Assembly: GCF_044923475.1 (NCBI RefSeq)
Contig: NZ_CP137338.1
Location: 3,782,001-3,846,000, forward strand
Reading direction: 5' to 3'
DNA from: JAAURS01 sp044923475
GTDB taxonomy: Bacteria > Cyanobacteriota > Cyanobacteriia > Thermosynechococcales > Thermosynechococcaceae
Length of the DNA stretch: 64,000 bases
Part shown: positions 1-8,428 of the stretch, piece by piece
Position numbering within the stretch: position 1 is the stretch's first letter
Layout of the letters: each line of letters begins with the position of its first letter
Position numbers and translations under genes: made by a program
Notes under the pieces: generated by a model
What the model saw: only the letters and a program-made list of their open reading frames with translations
What the model was told of the DNA's origin: nothing
The model's database searches: none

Positions 1-846
1 ACATTTTTTGCTGGATTTCTATTCTTTAATCTGTATGCGTTTTTCATGCTAAAAAATGCAGTCATAAAAACAATAAATTTGACAAAAGAAATTAGATTTG
101 ATTTGACAACAAAAGAAATAGCTTATGTTTCCTTGAGTCTATATATTTTTATGTTTATTTTTATGATCTTAGTGATTCACAAGAATTATTTCAAGATCAG
201 TAGTGGATTTGAAAGAAAGGTAAGTATATTTCAATCAAGCTGGATAGTTATAAGGTTGTTTTTATATTCAATAGTTAGTTTTTCTTTGTCCTTAATTTGT
301 TGGTCTATAATTACTTACTTCTTTAGCCGATCTACAGATGGATCAAATTATTTTTCGCCCCAAAGTGAGCTGCTATCCATAGTATTTGCAACACTTATTT
401 CTTTCTTGACAACAAACTTGATCGTGGTTTGTAGATATCCTAAAAAACAATTTTCATTTTTACTTGATTTTGGCATTGGTTCTATGATTCTAGTATTTCT
501 AATTGTATCTCTGGACAAGATGCTAATTATACCTGGAAAAATCATGAATATTTATGGATGGGGAAATATAGATAATGCTTCCATAGTTGTAAATCGTACA
601 GGATGCCAAGCGATTGAAAGTATGAACATTAAGATAGCAAAATCCTGTTCAGAGAAAGACAGAACTTACAAAGTCGAGAGAGTATGTATTCTGTCTTCTA
701 TAGGGAAAAACTACTACCTTAGATTTCCAAAATGTAATCTTCAGAAGGGAGATCCTATGCCCACAGAGTTTGCTCTTGAAAAGACTAATATAATCTCTTG
801 GTCAAGGCAGAATTTGAATCAAGAAAAACTTAAAAAGCCCAAATAG
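1..846 (+). CDS. Hypothetical multi-pass membrane protein, 5' end outside window
   Basis: The frame is open from base 1, and the codons before the first in-window ATG (46) encode another hydrophobic run (FFAGFLFFNLYAFF), so the true start is probably upstream of the window. Visible membrane segments lie around residues 25-45, 70-95, 105-125 and 140-160 counted from the ATG at 46. A more polar C-terminal third with several cysteines follows. I do not recognise the family. The DNA is strikingly AT-rich, with A/T-ending codons, unlike the GC-rich genes that follow, which suggests horizontal acquisition. Function is unknown; the real start cannot be determined here. Confidence 0.6.
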   Translation, partial: TFFAGFLFFNLYAFFMLKNAVIKTINLTKEIRFDLTTKEIAYVSLSLYIFMFIFMILVIHKNYFKISSGFERKVSIFQSSWIVIRLFLYSIVSFSLSLICWSIITYFFSRSTDGSNYFSPQSELLSIVFATLISFLTTNLIVVCRYPKKQFSFLLDFGIGSMILVFLIVSLDKMLIIPGKIMNIYGWGNIDNASIVVNRTGCQAIESMNIKIAKSCSEKDRTYKVERVCILSSIGKNYYLRFPKCNLQKGDPMPTEFALEKTNIISWSRQNLNQEKLKKPK

Positions 847-1009
847 CGTAATGTTTAGTGAAGATTTAATAATGATTTTTAGGAGCTGATAATACTTATG
901 ACAATGGCATTTGCGTCTAAAATTAGATCAGCCTAATTAATGATTTGGTCAAACGCCAGTGTTTTGCATCAGACTTAACAAAGTAGATAGTTTCTATAAG
1001 GAGCCTATC

Positions 1010-1480
1010 ATGGTTGCTAGCCTCGGTTCTCGTTGGGACTTATCAGTAGACAACCGCGCGGGTCAGCTTGCCCTAGTGGTGGAGGTCAAGCGCAAAATCG
1101 GTGCATCGCCCCAATGGGCCGCAAGCCTCCGAAGCAATATTCTTGCCCATGGCACCTTCCCAAAAGCGCCCTACTTCCTGATGGTCTTTCCAGACCAATT
1201 TTATCTATGGACTGGTGCTGACGCGCAATTAGATCGGAGTGAGCCTACTTACACCACAGATGCACGTCCCATTCTTCAGCCTTACCTCGAACGAGCTGGG
1301 GTAACGGCTGAAAAAATCAGCAGCCAAAGCCTTGAACTCATCGTTGAATCTTGGCTTAGAGAGATTATTTACTCCGAGAACCCCCATGAAGACCTTGATG
1401 AGTCTCAGCATTGGGTAATTGACTTAGGACTCCATGCTGCCTTAGCCGGAGGCAAAATCGAGCATGAGGCCGCTGCGTGA
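1010..1480 (+). CDS. Conserved hypothetical protein, possibly nuclease-like
   Basis: The encoded protein has 156 residues. I chose ATG 1010 rather than the upstream codon at 959 because AAGGAG sits at 998-1003, seven bases before it. The N-terminal part (VEVKRKIG, about residues 24-31, after an acidic D at about 14) resembles the E-x-K core of PD-(D/E)XK nuclease folds, as seen in many small cyanobacterial proteins of restriction or toxin type. That is a weak structural guess. The C-terminus is acidic and ends with an HEAAA tail. The stop codon overlaps a GTG that opens a 33-codon frame, so a second coupled gene may once have followed. Confidence 0.6.
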   Translation: MVASLGSRWDLSVDNRAGQLALVVEVKRKIGASPQWAASLRSNILAHGTFPKAPYFLMVFPDQFYLWTGADAQLDRSEPTYTTDARPILQPYLERAGVTAEKISSQSLELIVESWLREIIYSENPHEDLDESQHWVIDLGLHAALAGGKIEHEAAA

Positions 1481-1578
1481 ATATTTATTATGTTGATGAA
1501 CTCCAGCAATTGAACTGTCGGATGATTCCACGATTTGAACATGGGTATAGCTTTCTTCAGTCGCAGCGATCGCCCTAG
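1477..1578 (+). pseudogene. Short GTG-started frame coupled to the previous gene, possible remnant
   Basis: GTG at 1477 overlaps the TGA of the preceding gene (GTGA), the usual form of translational coupling. The frame reads MNIYYVDELQQLNCR and so on for 33 codons, then stops at a TAG created at the edge of a HIP1-like octamer. The opening (a short beta strand followed by an acidic residue) would fit the start of a PIN-like or similar partner protein, but it is too short to assign. It may be a truncated partner gene or simply a short open frame. Confidence 0.25.
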
Positions 1579-1737
1579 AATAAGGTTTCCATTAGTCAAA
1601 ATATCAAGATATTCGGATCGATCGTGGGGGGTAGAGACATACTCAGCAAATCCTCATCAAAAACTTAGGTCAGAGTCAGATTTTTTTCAACAATATGCTC
1701 CATAACAGATAAAGACCCACAAACTCAGCGGTTAGCC

Positions 1738-2568
1738 ATGCTCAAAACCCGATCCTTTGTCCTCATGGCTGCGATCGCCCTTCTCACCAGCTGCACCAAC
1801 ACCCCGCCCTTGGCCCAAAGCGTCAACCCATCAGCAGCAACCGCATCGGCTCAACCGCTGTCCTATGACACCTACGGGACTGTGTTGAAAACCTACGTCA
1901 ACGCCAAGGGCTTAGTTGATTACCCAGCCCTCCAGGTCAATCCCCAGCCCTTAAAAACCTTCATCGCAAACCTTGGGGCAGTTTCTCCCAGCACCTATGC
2001 CGCCTGGAGCGAACCCGATAAAATCGCCTTCCTCATCAACGCCTATAACGCCATTACCTTAGAATCCATCATCGACCAGAAGCCGCTCAAAAAGAGCATC
2101 AAAGATATTTGGGGCGTCTGGAACTCAAACAAACATACCCTCCTCGGCGAAGCTAAAACCTTAGACAACATCGAGCATCAAATCCTCCGAAAGCAGTTCG
2201 ACGAGCCGCGCATCCATGCCGCCCTAGTCTGTGCCGCCATGAGTTGCCCGCCCCTGCTTCCAGAACCCTACACAGGCGCAAAACTCAACGCTCAACTGGA
2301 CGATCGCGTGCGGCAGTGGTTATCTTCAACCGGATTGCAAATCGATCGCACCCAAAACAAAGTCAAGATCTCAGCCATCTTTGACTGGTTTGGCGACGAT
2401 TGGCAAAAGCAATACAGTGTAGAAGGCAAATTTGCAGGCAATGCCAAACAACGCGCCACCCTCAATTTCATTAGCCGCTATGTCAGCGCCCCAGATCGAG
2501 ACTATCTCGCCCAGGGCCAGTACAAGCTGAGCTACCTAAACTACGATTGGTCGCTCAATCGCCAATAA
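1738..2568 (+). CDS. DUF547 domain lipoprotein
   Basis: The protein has 276 residues. It begins with a lipoprotein signal (hydrophobic run from about 7, lipobox LLTSC with Cys19), so it is probably anchored in a membrane facing the periplasm. The DUF547 domain fills most of the rest: typical segments are the INAYNA stretch (about 100-105), the isoleucine-rich DNIEHQILR region and the AALVCAAMSCPPL segment with two cysteines. The C-terminal WFGDDW and LNFI/YDWSLN elements are also characteristic. The biochemical role of DUF547 proteins is not established. It lies about 90 bases upstream of the arsenic genes and may or may not belong to their transcript. Confidence 0.85.
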   Translation: MLKTRSFVLMAAIALLTSCTNTPPLAQSVNPSAATASAQPLSYDTYGTVLKTYVNAKGLVDYPALQVNPQPLKTFIANLGAVSPSTYAAWSEPDKIAFLINAYNAITLESIIDQKPLKKSIKDIWGVWNSNKHTLLGEAKTLDNIEHQILRKQFDEPRIHAALVCAAMSCPPLLPEPYTGAKLNAQLDDRVRQWLSSTGLQIDRTQNKVKISAIFDWFGDDWQKQYSVEGKFAGNAKQRATLNFISRYVSAPDRDYLAQGQYKLSYLNYDWSLNRQ

Positions 2569-2660
2569 GGTGGACAGCCGCGAAAGCCGCACAGGCAGAA
2601 CCCCAACGGTTCTGCAAACCGCCCACGATTTAACCTTCTATTTTTACGGAAACCGCCTGC

Positions 2661-3629
2661 ATGAGTTACCTCGAAACCACCGCGCAATTTTACGCCGATG
2701 CCGCCGAAACGCCTCAAGTGGGTCTGTGCTGCGTCACCGCGCCGCCGATCCAGTTGCCAGGGCTAAACGTACCGGACATCATGCAGCAGATGAACTACGG
2801 CTGCGGCTCTACAGTCCATGCCGCAGAGTTATTCGGCAACCCAACGGTATTGTACATTGGCGTGGGCGGCGGTCTAGAAGCACTCCAGTTTGCCTATTTC
2901 GGACGCAAGCCCGGTACCGTCATTGCCGTCGATCCAGTGCCAGAAATGCGCTTCGCCGCGCAGCAGAATTTAGCCCTAGCCGCAGAGCAAAACGATTGGT
3001 TCGATCCCGCCTTTGTCCAGATTCTAGAAGGGGATGCCTTTTCGTTGCCCGTCCCCGATGCTTCGGTGGATGTGGTGGCTCAAAACTGCCTGTTCAATAT
3101 TTTTGAGGCCGCAGACCTACGGAGAGCGTTACAAGAAACCTACCGCGTCCTCAAACCAAGGGGGCGGTTGCTCATGAGCGACCCCATTGCCAATACCCCC
3201 ATCCCCGTCCATCTCCAGCGGGACGAGCGGCTGCGGGCGATGTGTCTATCGGGGGCGATGACCTACGCCGAATACACGGAATTTATCGTGGATGCGGGGT
3301 TCGGGCAGGTTGAAATTCGGGCGCGACGGCCTTATCGCCTTCTAGATTGCCATAACTATGAAATCGAAACGCCCCTCCTCCTGGAAAGCCTAGATTCCGT
3401 TTCCTATAAAGTGCCCATTCCCGAAGACGGAGCCTGCATTTTTACCGGAAAAACGGCCATCTACACGGGCGCAGAAGCACTGTACGACGACAATGCCGGA
3501 CATGTTTTACACCGAGGTTTACCCGCCGCAGTCTGCAATAAAACGGCAGCAAAACTTGCCGCCAAACGCCCTGAGGATATCCTCGTCACTCCTTCGACTT
3601 GGCACTATACGGGCGGAGGTTGCTGTTAG
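2661..3629 (+). CDS. arsM: Arsenite S-adenosylmethionine methyltransferase (arsenosugar pathway type)
   Basis: The 322-residue product methylates As(III) using S-adenosylmethionine, the first step toward dimethylarsenic species and arsenosugars. The SAM-binding glycine motif is IGVGGG (about residues 66-71), followed by an acidic AVDP strand. Cysteines expected to hold As(III) include the CC pair at 23-24, Cys48 in YGCG, the NCLFNI cysteine and the AMCLSGA cysteine; the protein ends in a second CC pair. The N-terminal region MSYLETTAQFYADAAETPQ is typical of cyanobacterial ArsM. Only seven bases separate it from arsS, so the two are almost certainly co-transcribed and act in sequence. Confidence 0.92.
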   Translation: MSYLETTAQFYADAAETPQVGLCCVTAPPIQLPGLNVPDIMQQMNYGCGSTVHAAELFGNPTVLYIGVGGGLEALQFAYFGRKPGTVIAVDPVPEMRFAAQQNLALAAEQNDWFDPAFVQILEGDAFSLPVPDASVDVVAQNCLFNIFEAADLRRALQETYRVLKPRGRLLMSDPIANTPIPVHLQRDERLRAMCLSGAMTYAEYTEFIVDAGFGQVEIRARRPYRLLDCHNYEIETPLLLESLDSVSYKVPIPEDGACIFTGKTAIYTGAEALYDDNAGHVLHRGLPAAVCNKTAAKLAAKRPEDILVTPSTWHYTGGGCC

Positions 3630-3636
3630 GATTACT

Positions 3637-4677
3637 ATGCATAAATCGCAAACTATCGCTATCAATTTGCCAGAAAATACGGTTGTTACGCCCTTCTCAG
3701 AACGGCTCGAAGCTCCGCTCAAGAAGGCACCCATAAGCGTCCTGCAAATTAACCTGGGTAAGCGCTGTAACCTTGCCTGTACCCACTGCCACGTCGAAGC
3801 AGGGCCAAACCGGACAGAAGAACTATCGGCAGAAGTCTGCGATCGCTTAATCGCCTTAATCCGTCAATTCCCGCAGATCGAAACCGTAGATCTCACGGGC
3901 GGTGCGCCAGAGATGCTCTACGGCTTTAAGCCGATTGTGGAGGCAGCGCGTCTGGCAGGCAAACAGGTCATGGTGCGCTCCAATCTCACCATTTACTTTG
4001 AAGAGGGGTTTGGAGATATTCCAAACTATTGCGCCCAGCACCAAGTGCATATCGTCGCCTCCTTGCCCTGTTACTTAGCCGATAACGTCGATAAAATGCG
4101 CGGCCACGGCGTGTATGATGCCTCGATTCGGGCGCTGCAATGGCTGAACCGCTTGGGCTACGGACAAGATCCAAACCTAAAGTTGGATTTGGTCTACAAC
4201 CCGCCCATCCCCACCCGCGATAGCTCCGCACCAGGAGTCCGCCCGTTTTCTCTCACCCCCGACCAAAACCAATTGGAGCAGGATTACCGCGTATTTCTAC
4301 AAAAACACTTCGGTATTTCCTTCAGCCATTTATTGACCATTACAAACCTGCCTGTGGGCCGGACAGGACAATATTTGGAACGCCAACAGCTTTACCAACC
4401 CTACGTCCAGTTCTTAGCCGACCATTTCAATCCCCGCACCGTGGCAGGACTCATGTGCCGCAACGAGCTATCGGTGGACTATCGAGGCTATGTTTACGAC
4501 TGCGACTTTAACCAGATGGCTGAAATTCCCGCCAGAATGGCAGATGGAGAGCCGTTAACCGTCGCCAAACTTCTGGCCGCAGGCACTTTAGATGTCATCG
4601 ACGAGATCCAGACCGCTCCCTATTGCTATGGCTGCACCGCAGGCTGCGGCTCTAGCTGCGGCGGGGCGCTAACCTAG
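3637..4677 (+). CDS. arsS: Arsenosugar biosynthesis radical SAM protein ArsS
   Basis: The protein has 346 residues from ATG 3637. A longer frame begins at 3493 but overlaps arsM deeply, and the family starts near the chosen Met. The radical SAM cluster motif CNLACTHC (Cys44, Cys48, Cys51) binds the 4Fe-4S cluster. LTGGAPEM is the SAM-contacting GGE-like element. The C-terminal half carries cysteines in CRNELSVDYRG, DCDF and the dense CYGCTAGCGSSCGG end, consistent with the DUF3641-type auxiliary cluster domain. From the family, ArsS is inferred to attach a deoxyadenosyl-derived sugar to dimethylarsenite made through ArsM. Confidence 0.93.
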   Translation: MHKSQTIAINLPENTVVTPFSERLEAPLKKAPISVLQINLGKRCNLACTHCHVEAGPNRTEELSAEVCDRLIALIRQFPQIETVDLTGGAPEMLYGFKPIVEAARLAGKQVMVRSNLTIYFEEGFGDIPNYCAQHQVHIVASLPCYLADNVDKMRGHGVYDASIRALQWLNRLGYGQDPNLKLDLVYNPPIPTRDSSAPGVRPFSLTPDQNQLEQDYRVFLQKHFGISFSHLLTITNLPVGRTGQYLERQQLYQPYVQFLADHFNPRTVAGLMCRNELSVDYRGYVYDCDFNQMAEIPARMADGEPLTVAKLLAAGTLDVIDEIQTAPYCYGCTAGCGSSCGGALT

Positions 4678-4751
4678 CAAGAGAAGTAGTATCCAAGTCC
4701 TTTGCTTCCCATCGGTCTACCGCGAACAGGTTCTCCCCCTCAACAGGTCTC

Positions 4752-5504
4752 ATGGCGCTCATGCATCCCTTGCGTTCCCTTCTTAAACTCAGGTTTTGGC
4801 TGCTGCTGGGGCTGGCCGCTGCGGCGGCGATCGCCCTCTACGCCTTCAACCTTCAGGGGACGCTGCACGCTGGCTGGCTTTGGCTCATAGAGGTAGGGTT
4901 CTCGGATCCCCTCATGTTCATCTTCTTTTTTAATCTCGCCACCCTCCTTTGCGTGCCCGCTTCTTTACTCGCCATCAAGGCAGGGTTTGTATTTGGACTA
5001 GGGTGGGGGTCGCTCTATGTTTTAATTGCCGCCATTATTGGGGCAACTCTTGCCTTTTTGATGGGGCGTCATCTAGCCCATCAGTGGGTGTGGCGCAAGG
5101 TCGAGCATAACGTGCGGTTTTATGCGATCGCTCAGTCTGTGGCTCACGAGGGTTGGAAGATCGTGTTGCTGACGCGACTATCGCCGCTGTTTCCCTTTAA
5201 CCTCACCAACTACGCCTTTGGCGTCACTCAAATTTCCCTCAGGAATTACGTTCTAGGATCTTTAGGCATCTTGCCCGGCACGGTTTTGTATACCTACATG
5301 GGTTCTCTTGCCAACGAGTTAAGCATGACCGAATTCTCCGGCGCATCCATGCCGTTAGGGATTCAGATAGCGCAATGGGGAATGCGGCTGATTGGACTGG
5401 CAGCAACGGTTGCAGTCACCCTCTATATCAATCGAGTTGCTAAAAAAGCCTTAAATCAGCGCGTGGCTGCGGTTCCGCCGCAGGGGAGTCCGCTCCAGAA
5501 GTAG
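4752..5504 (+). CDS. TVP38/TMEM64 (DedA superfamily) membrane protein, copy 1
   Basis: The 250-residue integral membrane protein has an N-terminal segment at about 12-32, several central membrane helices and a last helix at about 215-235. The SNARE-associated (PF09335) core is recognisable from LAIKAGFVFGLGWGSLYVLIAA, a GATLAFLMGRHLA glycine helix, and the R-L-S-P-L-F-P-F-N re-entrant signature at about 142-150. The family is linked to lipid scrambling or proton-coupled transport, but the substrate here is unknown. It lies 75 bases after arsS, and its paralogue follows at 5772. A probable terminator follows its stop, so the downstream genes may have their own promoter. Confidence 0.87.
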   Translation: MALMHPLRSLLKLRFWLLLGLAAAAAIALYAFNLQGTLHAGWLWLIEVGFSDPLMFIFFFNLATLLCVPASLLAIKAGFVFGLGWGSLYVLIAAIIGATLAFLMGRHLAHQWVWRKVEHNVRFYAIAQSVAHEGWKIVLLTRLSPLFPFNLTNYAFGVTQISLRNYVLGSLGILPGTVLYTYMGSLANELSMTEFSGASMPLGIQIAQWGMRLIGLAATVAVTLYINRVAKKALNQRVAAVPPQGSPLQK

Positions 5505-5523
5505 CTGGCTAGGAGTGGATTTC

Positions 5524-5543
5524 AACCCGCGTCGGCGGGTTTT
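5524..5543 (+). terminator. Probable Rho-independent terminator after TVP38 copy 1
   Basis: A seven-base stem AACCCGC / GCGGGTT with loop GTCG (5524-5541) is followed by a short T-run. It lies 20 bases after the stop of the upstream membrane protein gene on the same strand. Confidence 0.6.
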
Positions 5544-5771
5544 GTTCTTGTAGCCGCGATTTCAATCGCTGGGTTTTATTTAATCCACGATCCTTACTTA
5601 ATTGCTATAACTTGAGGCAAAACATCCATCGCGATCTTCAGAAAAACTCTACCCGCTTTCATCTGTCATTCATATTGGCGCAGTAGGGTTAAACTCATGC
5701 TTCTGCAAAGCACGTAACCATACAACTGAAACGTCGCCCCCCTTAATTCCCGTCGTCAGCCCTACAACGCC

Positions 5772-6560
5772 ATGCCCTACAAACACCCATTCGCGATTCA
5801 TCACCATCGCCGGATCTTGCCCTTTCTGGCCTGGATCGTACTGAGCTTTGGCCTTGTGTCCATGTTGACCGACTCCCCAGCGATCGCCCAAGCCGCCGTT
5901 CCGCAAGCCGCTACCGGATTTAACCCGCAAGAACTCCTCCGTAACGCCCTGGAATGGGTGAATGGACTGGGTGCTGTGGGGGCGATCGCCTTTATTGCCC
6001 TCTATCTGCTTGCTACGGTCGCCTTTTTTCCTGGTTCAATTCTGACGTTAGGTGCTGGCGTTATCTTTGGCGTTGGACTAGGGTCGCTGTATGTCTTTAT
6101 CGGCGCTACCTTGGGCGCTACTGCCGCCTTTTTAGTGGGGCGCTATTTAGCGCGAGGCTGGGTTTCTCAAAAAATTGCGGGGAATCGTAAATTCCGCGCC
6201 ATCGACGAAGCCGTCGGTCGGGAAGGATTCAAAATTGTATTGCTGACCCGTCTTTCCCCCATCTTTCCCTTTAACCTGCTGAACTATGCCTACGGCGTCA
6301 CAGGCGTCTCCCTCAAAGACTACGTGCTTGCCTCCATTGGCATGATACCGGGCACCATTATGTACGTTTATATCGGCTCTTTAGCAGGCAGCATTGCTAC
6401 CCTGGGGACAGGCGCACAACCGACTAATCCAGGCGTGCAGTGGGCCATCCGCATCATTGGATTCATCGCCACTGTTGCGGTCACGGTTTATGTCACTCGC
6501 GTTGCCCGTAAAGCTTTAGCAGACGCCGTTCCAGACTCTGAAGGAGAAATACATGTCTAA
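5772..6560 (+). CDS. TVP38/TMEM64 (DedA superfamily) membrane protein, copy 2
   Basis: The protein has 262 residues and is a paralogue of the gene at 4752, with the same GVGLGSLYVFIGATLGATAAF glycine-rich core pattern, the RLSPIFPFNLLNYAYGVTG signature and a C-terminal helix. It differs by an N-terminal extension with a signal-like segment ending in AIAQA. It shares an eight-base overlap (6553-6560) with the flavin oxidoreductase downstream, so the two are translationally coupled. In cyanobacteria, TVP38 proteins beside MerA-like oxidoreductases are a recurring pair, which suggests one process, but the substrate is not known. Confidence 0.87.
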   Translation: MPYKHPFAIHHHRRILPFLAWIVLSFGLVSMLTDSPAIAQAAVPQAATGFNPQELLRNALEWVNGLGAVGAIAFIALYLLATVAFFPGSILTLGAGVIFGVGLGSLYVFIGATLGATAAFLVGRYLARGWVSQKIAGNRKFRAIDEAVGREGFKIVLLTRLSPIFPFNLLNYAYGVTGVSLKDYVLASIGMIPGTIMYVYIGSLAGSIATLGTGAQPTNPGVQWAIRIIGFIATVAVTVYVTRVARKALADAVPDSEGEIHV

Positions 6561-8100
6561 TTCAACCGTCGAACCCGTCCGCATTTTGCCGATGGATGAA
6601 TACAACCAGACCCTGGTGGCCGCCGTACATCCCAACGATTGGGTCAATCCCACGCCCGCAGCAACCTACGATCTAGTCGTGATTGGGGCGGGCACTGCGG
6701 GATTAGTGGTCGCCGCCGGAGCGGCGGGGCTAGGGCTAGGGTTAAAGGTGGCGCTAATCGAGAAACACCTGATGGGCGGGGATTGTCTCAATGTCGGCTG
6801 CGTTCCTTCCAAGTGCGTTATCCGGTCGTCGCGCGTCGTAGGGGAACTCTGGGAAGCCAAATCACTAGGGATTGAGGTACCTGAGGCGATCGCGATAGAT
6901 TTCCCCGCCGTGATGGCGCGGATGCGACAGGTGAGGGCGGGGATTAGCCACCACGACTCCGCCACCCGATTCCAAACGTTGGGCGTTGACGTGTTTTTAG
7001 GCAATGGACGCTTTAGCGGCAGTTCCACGATTGAAGTGGGCGGTCAGACCCTGCGGTTCAAAAAGGCCGTCATTGCCACGGGTGCGAGAGCGGTACGACC
7101 CAACCTCCCAGGTATTGAAGACGTCGGATTTTTAACCAATGAAACGGTTTTTTCTTTAACCGAACGTCCTAATCGCTTAGCAGTCATTGGCGGAGGCCCC
7201 ATCGGCTGCGAGCTGGCTCAGGCATTTCGGCGCTTAGGATGCGAGGTGATATTGTTTCATCGCGGCAACCATTTGCTCAATAAAGAGGATGCCGATGCTG
7301 CCGAGATCGTGCAAAAAACCTTCATTCGCGAAGGGATTCAGCTCGTACTGGGCGCACAAATGCAGCGGGTCGAAAAGACCGATGCCGGAAAGGTTCTTTA
7401 CTTCCAGGTCGAGGGCAAGCTGGAGTCGATCGCCGTCGATGAAATTCTAGCGGGTGCAGGCAGAGCGCCCAATGTGGAAGGACTGAACTTAGAGACTGTG
7501 GGAGTAGATTTCGATTCTAAAACAGGAATTAAAGTGAACGACTATCTGCAAACCTCTAACCCTAAGATCTATGCAGCGGGCGATATTTGCATGAACTGGA
7601 AGTTCACCCATGCAGCGGATGCGGCGGCCCGCATTGTCATCAAAAATACCCTGTTTTCGCCCTTTGGGTTAGGTCGCGCCAAGCTCAGCGATCTCACGAT
7701 GCCGTGGGTGACGTTTACGGATCCTGAAATTGCCCATGTGGGACTTTCGGAAGCGGAGGCCCACGATCGCGGAATTGCGATCGACACCATTTTAATTCCC
7801 CTGAGTCAGGTCGATCGGGCGATCGCCGACGGAGAGTCCGCAGGGTTTTTCAAAATCCATCACGAACGGGGTTCCGATCGGATCGTAGGCGCAACGATTG
7901 TGGCGCGCCATGCTGGGGAAATGATTTCAGAAGTCACCACGGCGATCGTCGGGAAACTCGGTCTTAGCACCCTGAGCGGTGTGATTCATCCCTACCCCAC
8001 CCAGGCAGATGGCATTAAAAAAGCAGCAGATGCCTATCGGCGGACGTTACTAACGCCCAGAACAAAAACGCTGCTGAAATGGCTGACGAAATTTTCTTGA
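6553..8100 (+). CDS. MerA/Lpd-like FAD-dependent pyridine nucleotide-disulfide oxidoreductase
   Basis: The 515-residue class I flavin disulfide reductase has an FAD Rossmann motif GAGTAG at 45-50, a redox-active GGDCLNVGCVPSKC with Cys78 and Cys83, an NAD(P)H motif GGGPIGCELA around 215, an AAGD FAD motif near 340, and a C-terminal dimer domain with the HPYPTQ catalytic His segment. It lacks the N-terminal heavy-metal domain and the C-terminal Cys-Cys pair of true mercuric reductase, so Hg(II) reduction is unlikely to be assured by homology. Genome context (arsM-arsS-TVP38-TVP38) suggests a role in thiol, metalloid or selenium chemistry, which is inference. Confidence 0.88.
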   Translation: MSNSTVEPVRILPMDEYNQTLVAAVHPNDWVNPTPAATYDLVVIGAGTAGLVVAAGAAGLGLGLKVALIEKHLMGGDCLNVGCVPSKCVIRSSRVVGELWEAKSLGIEVPEAIAIDFPAVMARMRQVRAGISHHDSATRFQTLGVDVFLGNGRFSGSSTIEVGGQTLRFKKAVIATGARAVRPNLPGIEDVGFLTNETVFSLTERPNRLAVIGGGPIGCELAQAFRRLGCEVILFHRGNHLLNKEDADAAEIVQKTFIREGIQLVLGAQMQRVEKTDAGKVLYFQVEGKLESIAVDEILAGAGRAPNVEGLNLETVGVDFDSKTGIKVNDYLQTSNPKIYAAGDICMNWKFTHAADAAARIVIKNTLFSPFGLGRAKLSDLTMPWVTFTDPEIAHVGLSEAEAHDRGIAIDTILIPLSQVDRAIADGESAGFFKIHHERGSDRIVGATIVARHAGEMISEVTTAIVGKLGLSTLSGVIHPYPTQADGIKKAADAYRRTLLTPRTKTLLKWLTKFS

Positions 8101-8306
8101 ATATCCATGGGAGAGGGTTCGACGCACAATCGAGAGTTATCTCTGTGGAGGGGCGATCGCCCCAGGCAAAACTGCTGGTGGGCGTTTCCAAGGAGATCGC
8201 CGCCCAGTTTGTGAAAGCGTTAGATCGCGCCGAACGAGAGCAGCCGCTCACGGTAGAGGCCGCGATGGCGATCGCCCAAAAGCATAATGTGCAAATGGTT
8301 GCCTAG
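8079..8306 (+). CDS. Small hypothetical protein
   Basis: This 75-residue frame overlaps the end of the oxidoreductase gene by 22 bases, so it is probably read from the same mRNA. It predicts an alternating strand/helix pattern (EIFLNIHGRGF, then a helix with KEIAAQFVKALDRA) and contains no membrane segment or cysteine. I recognise no family. Codon usage and position favour a real gene. A shorter start is possible, since the first codons coincide with the end of the neighbour. Confidence 0.55.
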   Translation: MADEIFLNIHGRGFDAQSRVISVEGRSPQAKLLVGVSKEIAAQFVKALDRAEREQPLTVEAAMAIAQKHNVQMVA

Positions 8307-8428
8307 AAGCCTCGCGCCAAGCCACAGCAGCATGAGACTTGACCGATCTGCTATTAGGGAGGATCGATCGCTTCTTTGACGACTTTGTCAGAAACAATCT
8401 CCGATCCAAATAATCCAGGAGTTTTACC

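Noticed and set aside
2570..3106. Arg-rich 178-codon plus-strand frame overlapping arsM
   Set aside because: It lies in another frame of a well supported gene and has the Arg/Ser/Ala bias of a shadow frame in GC-rich DNA.
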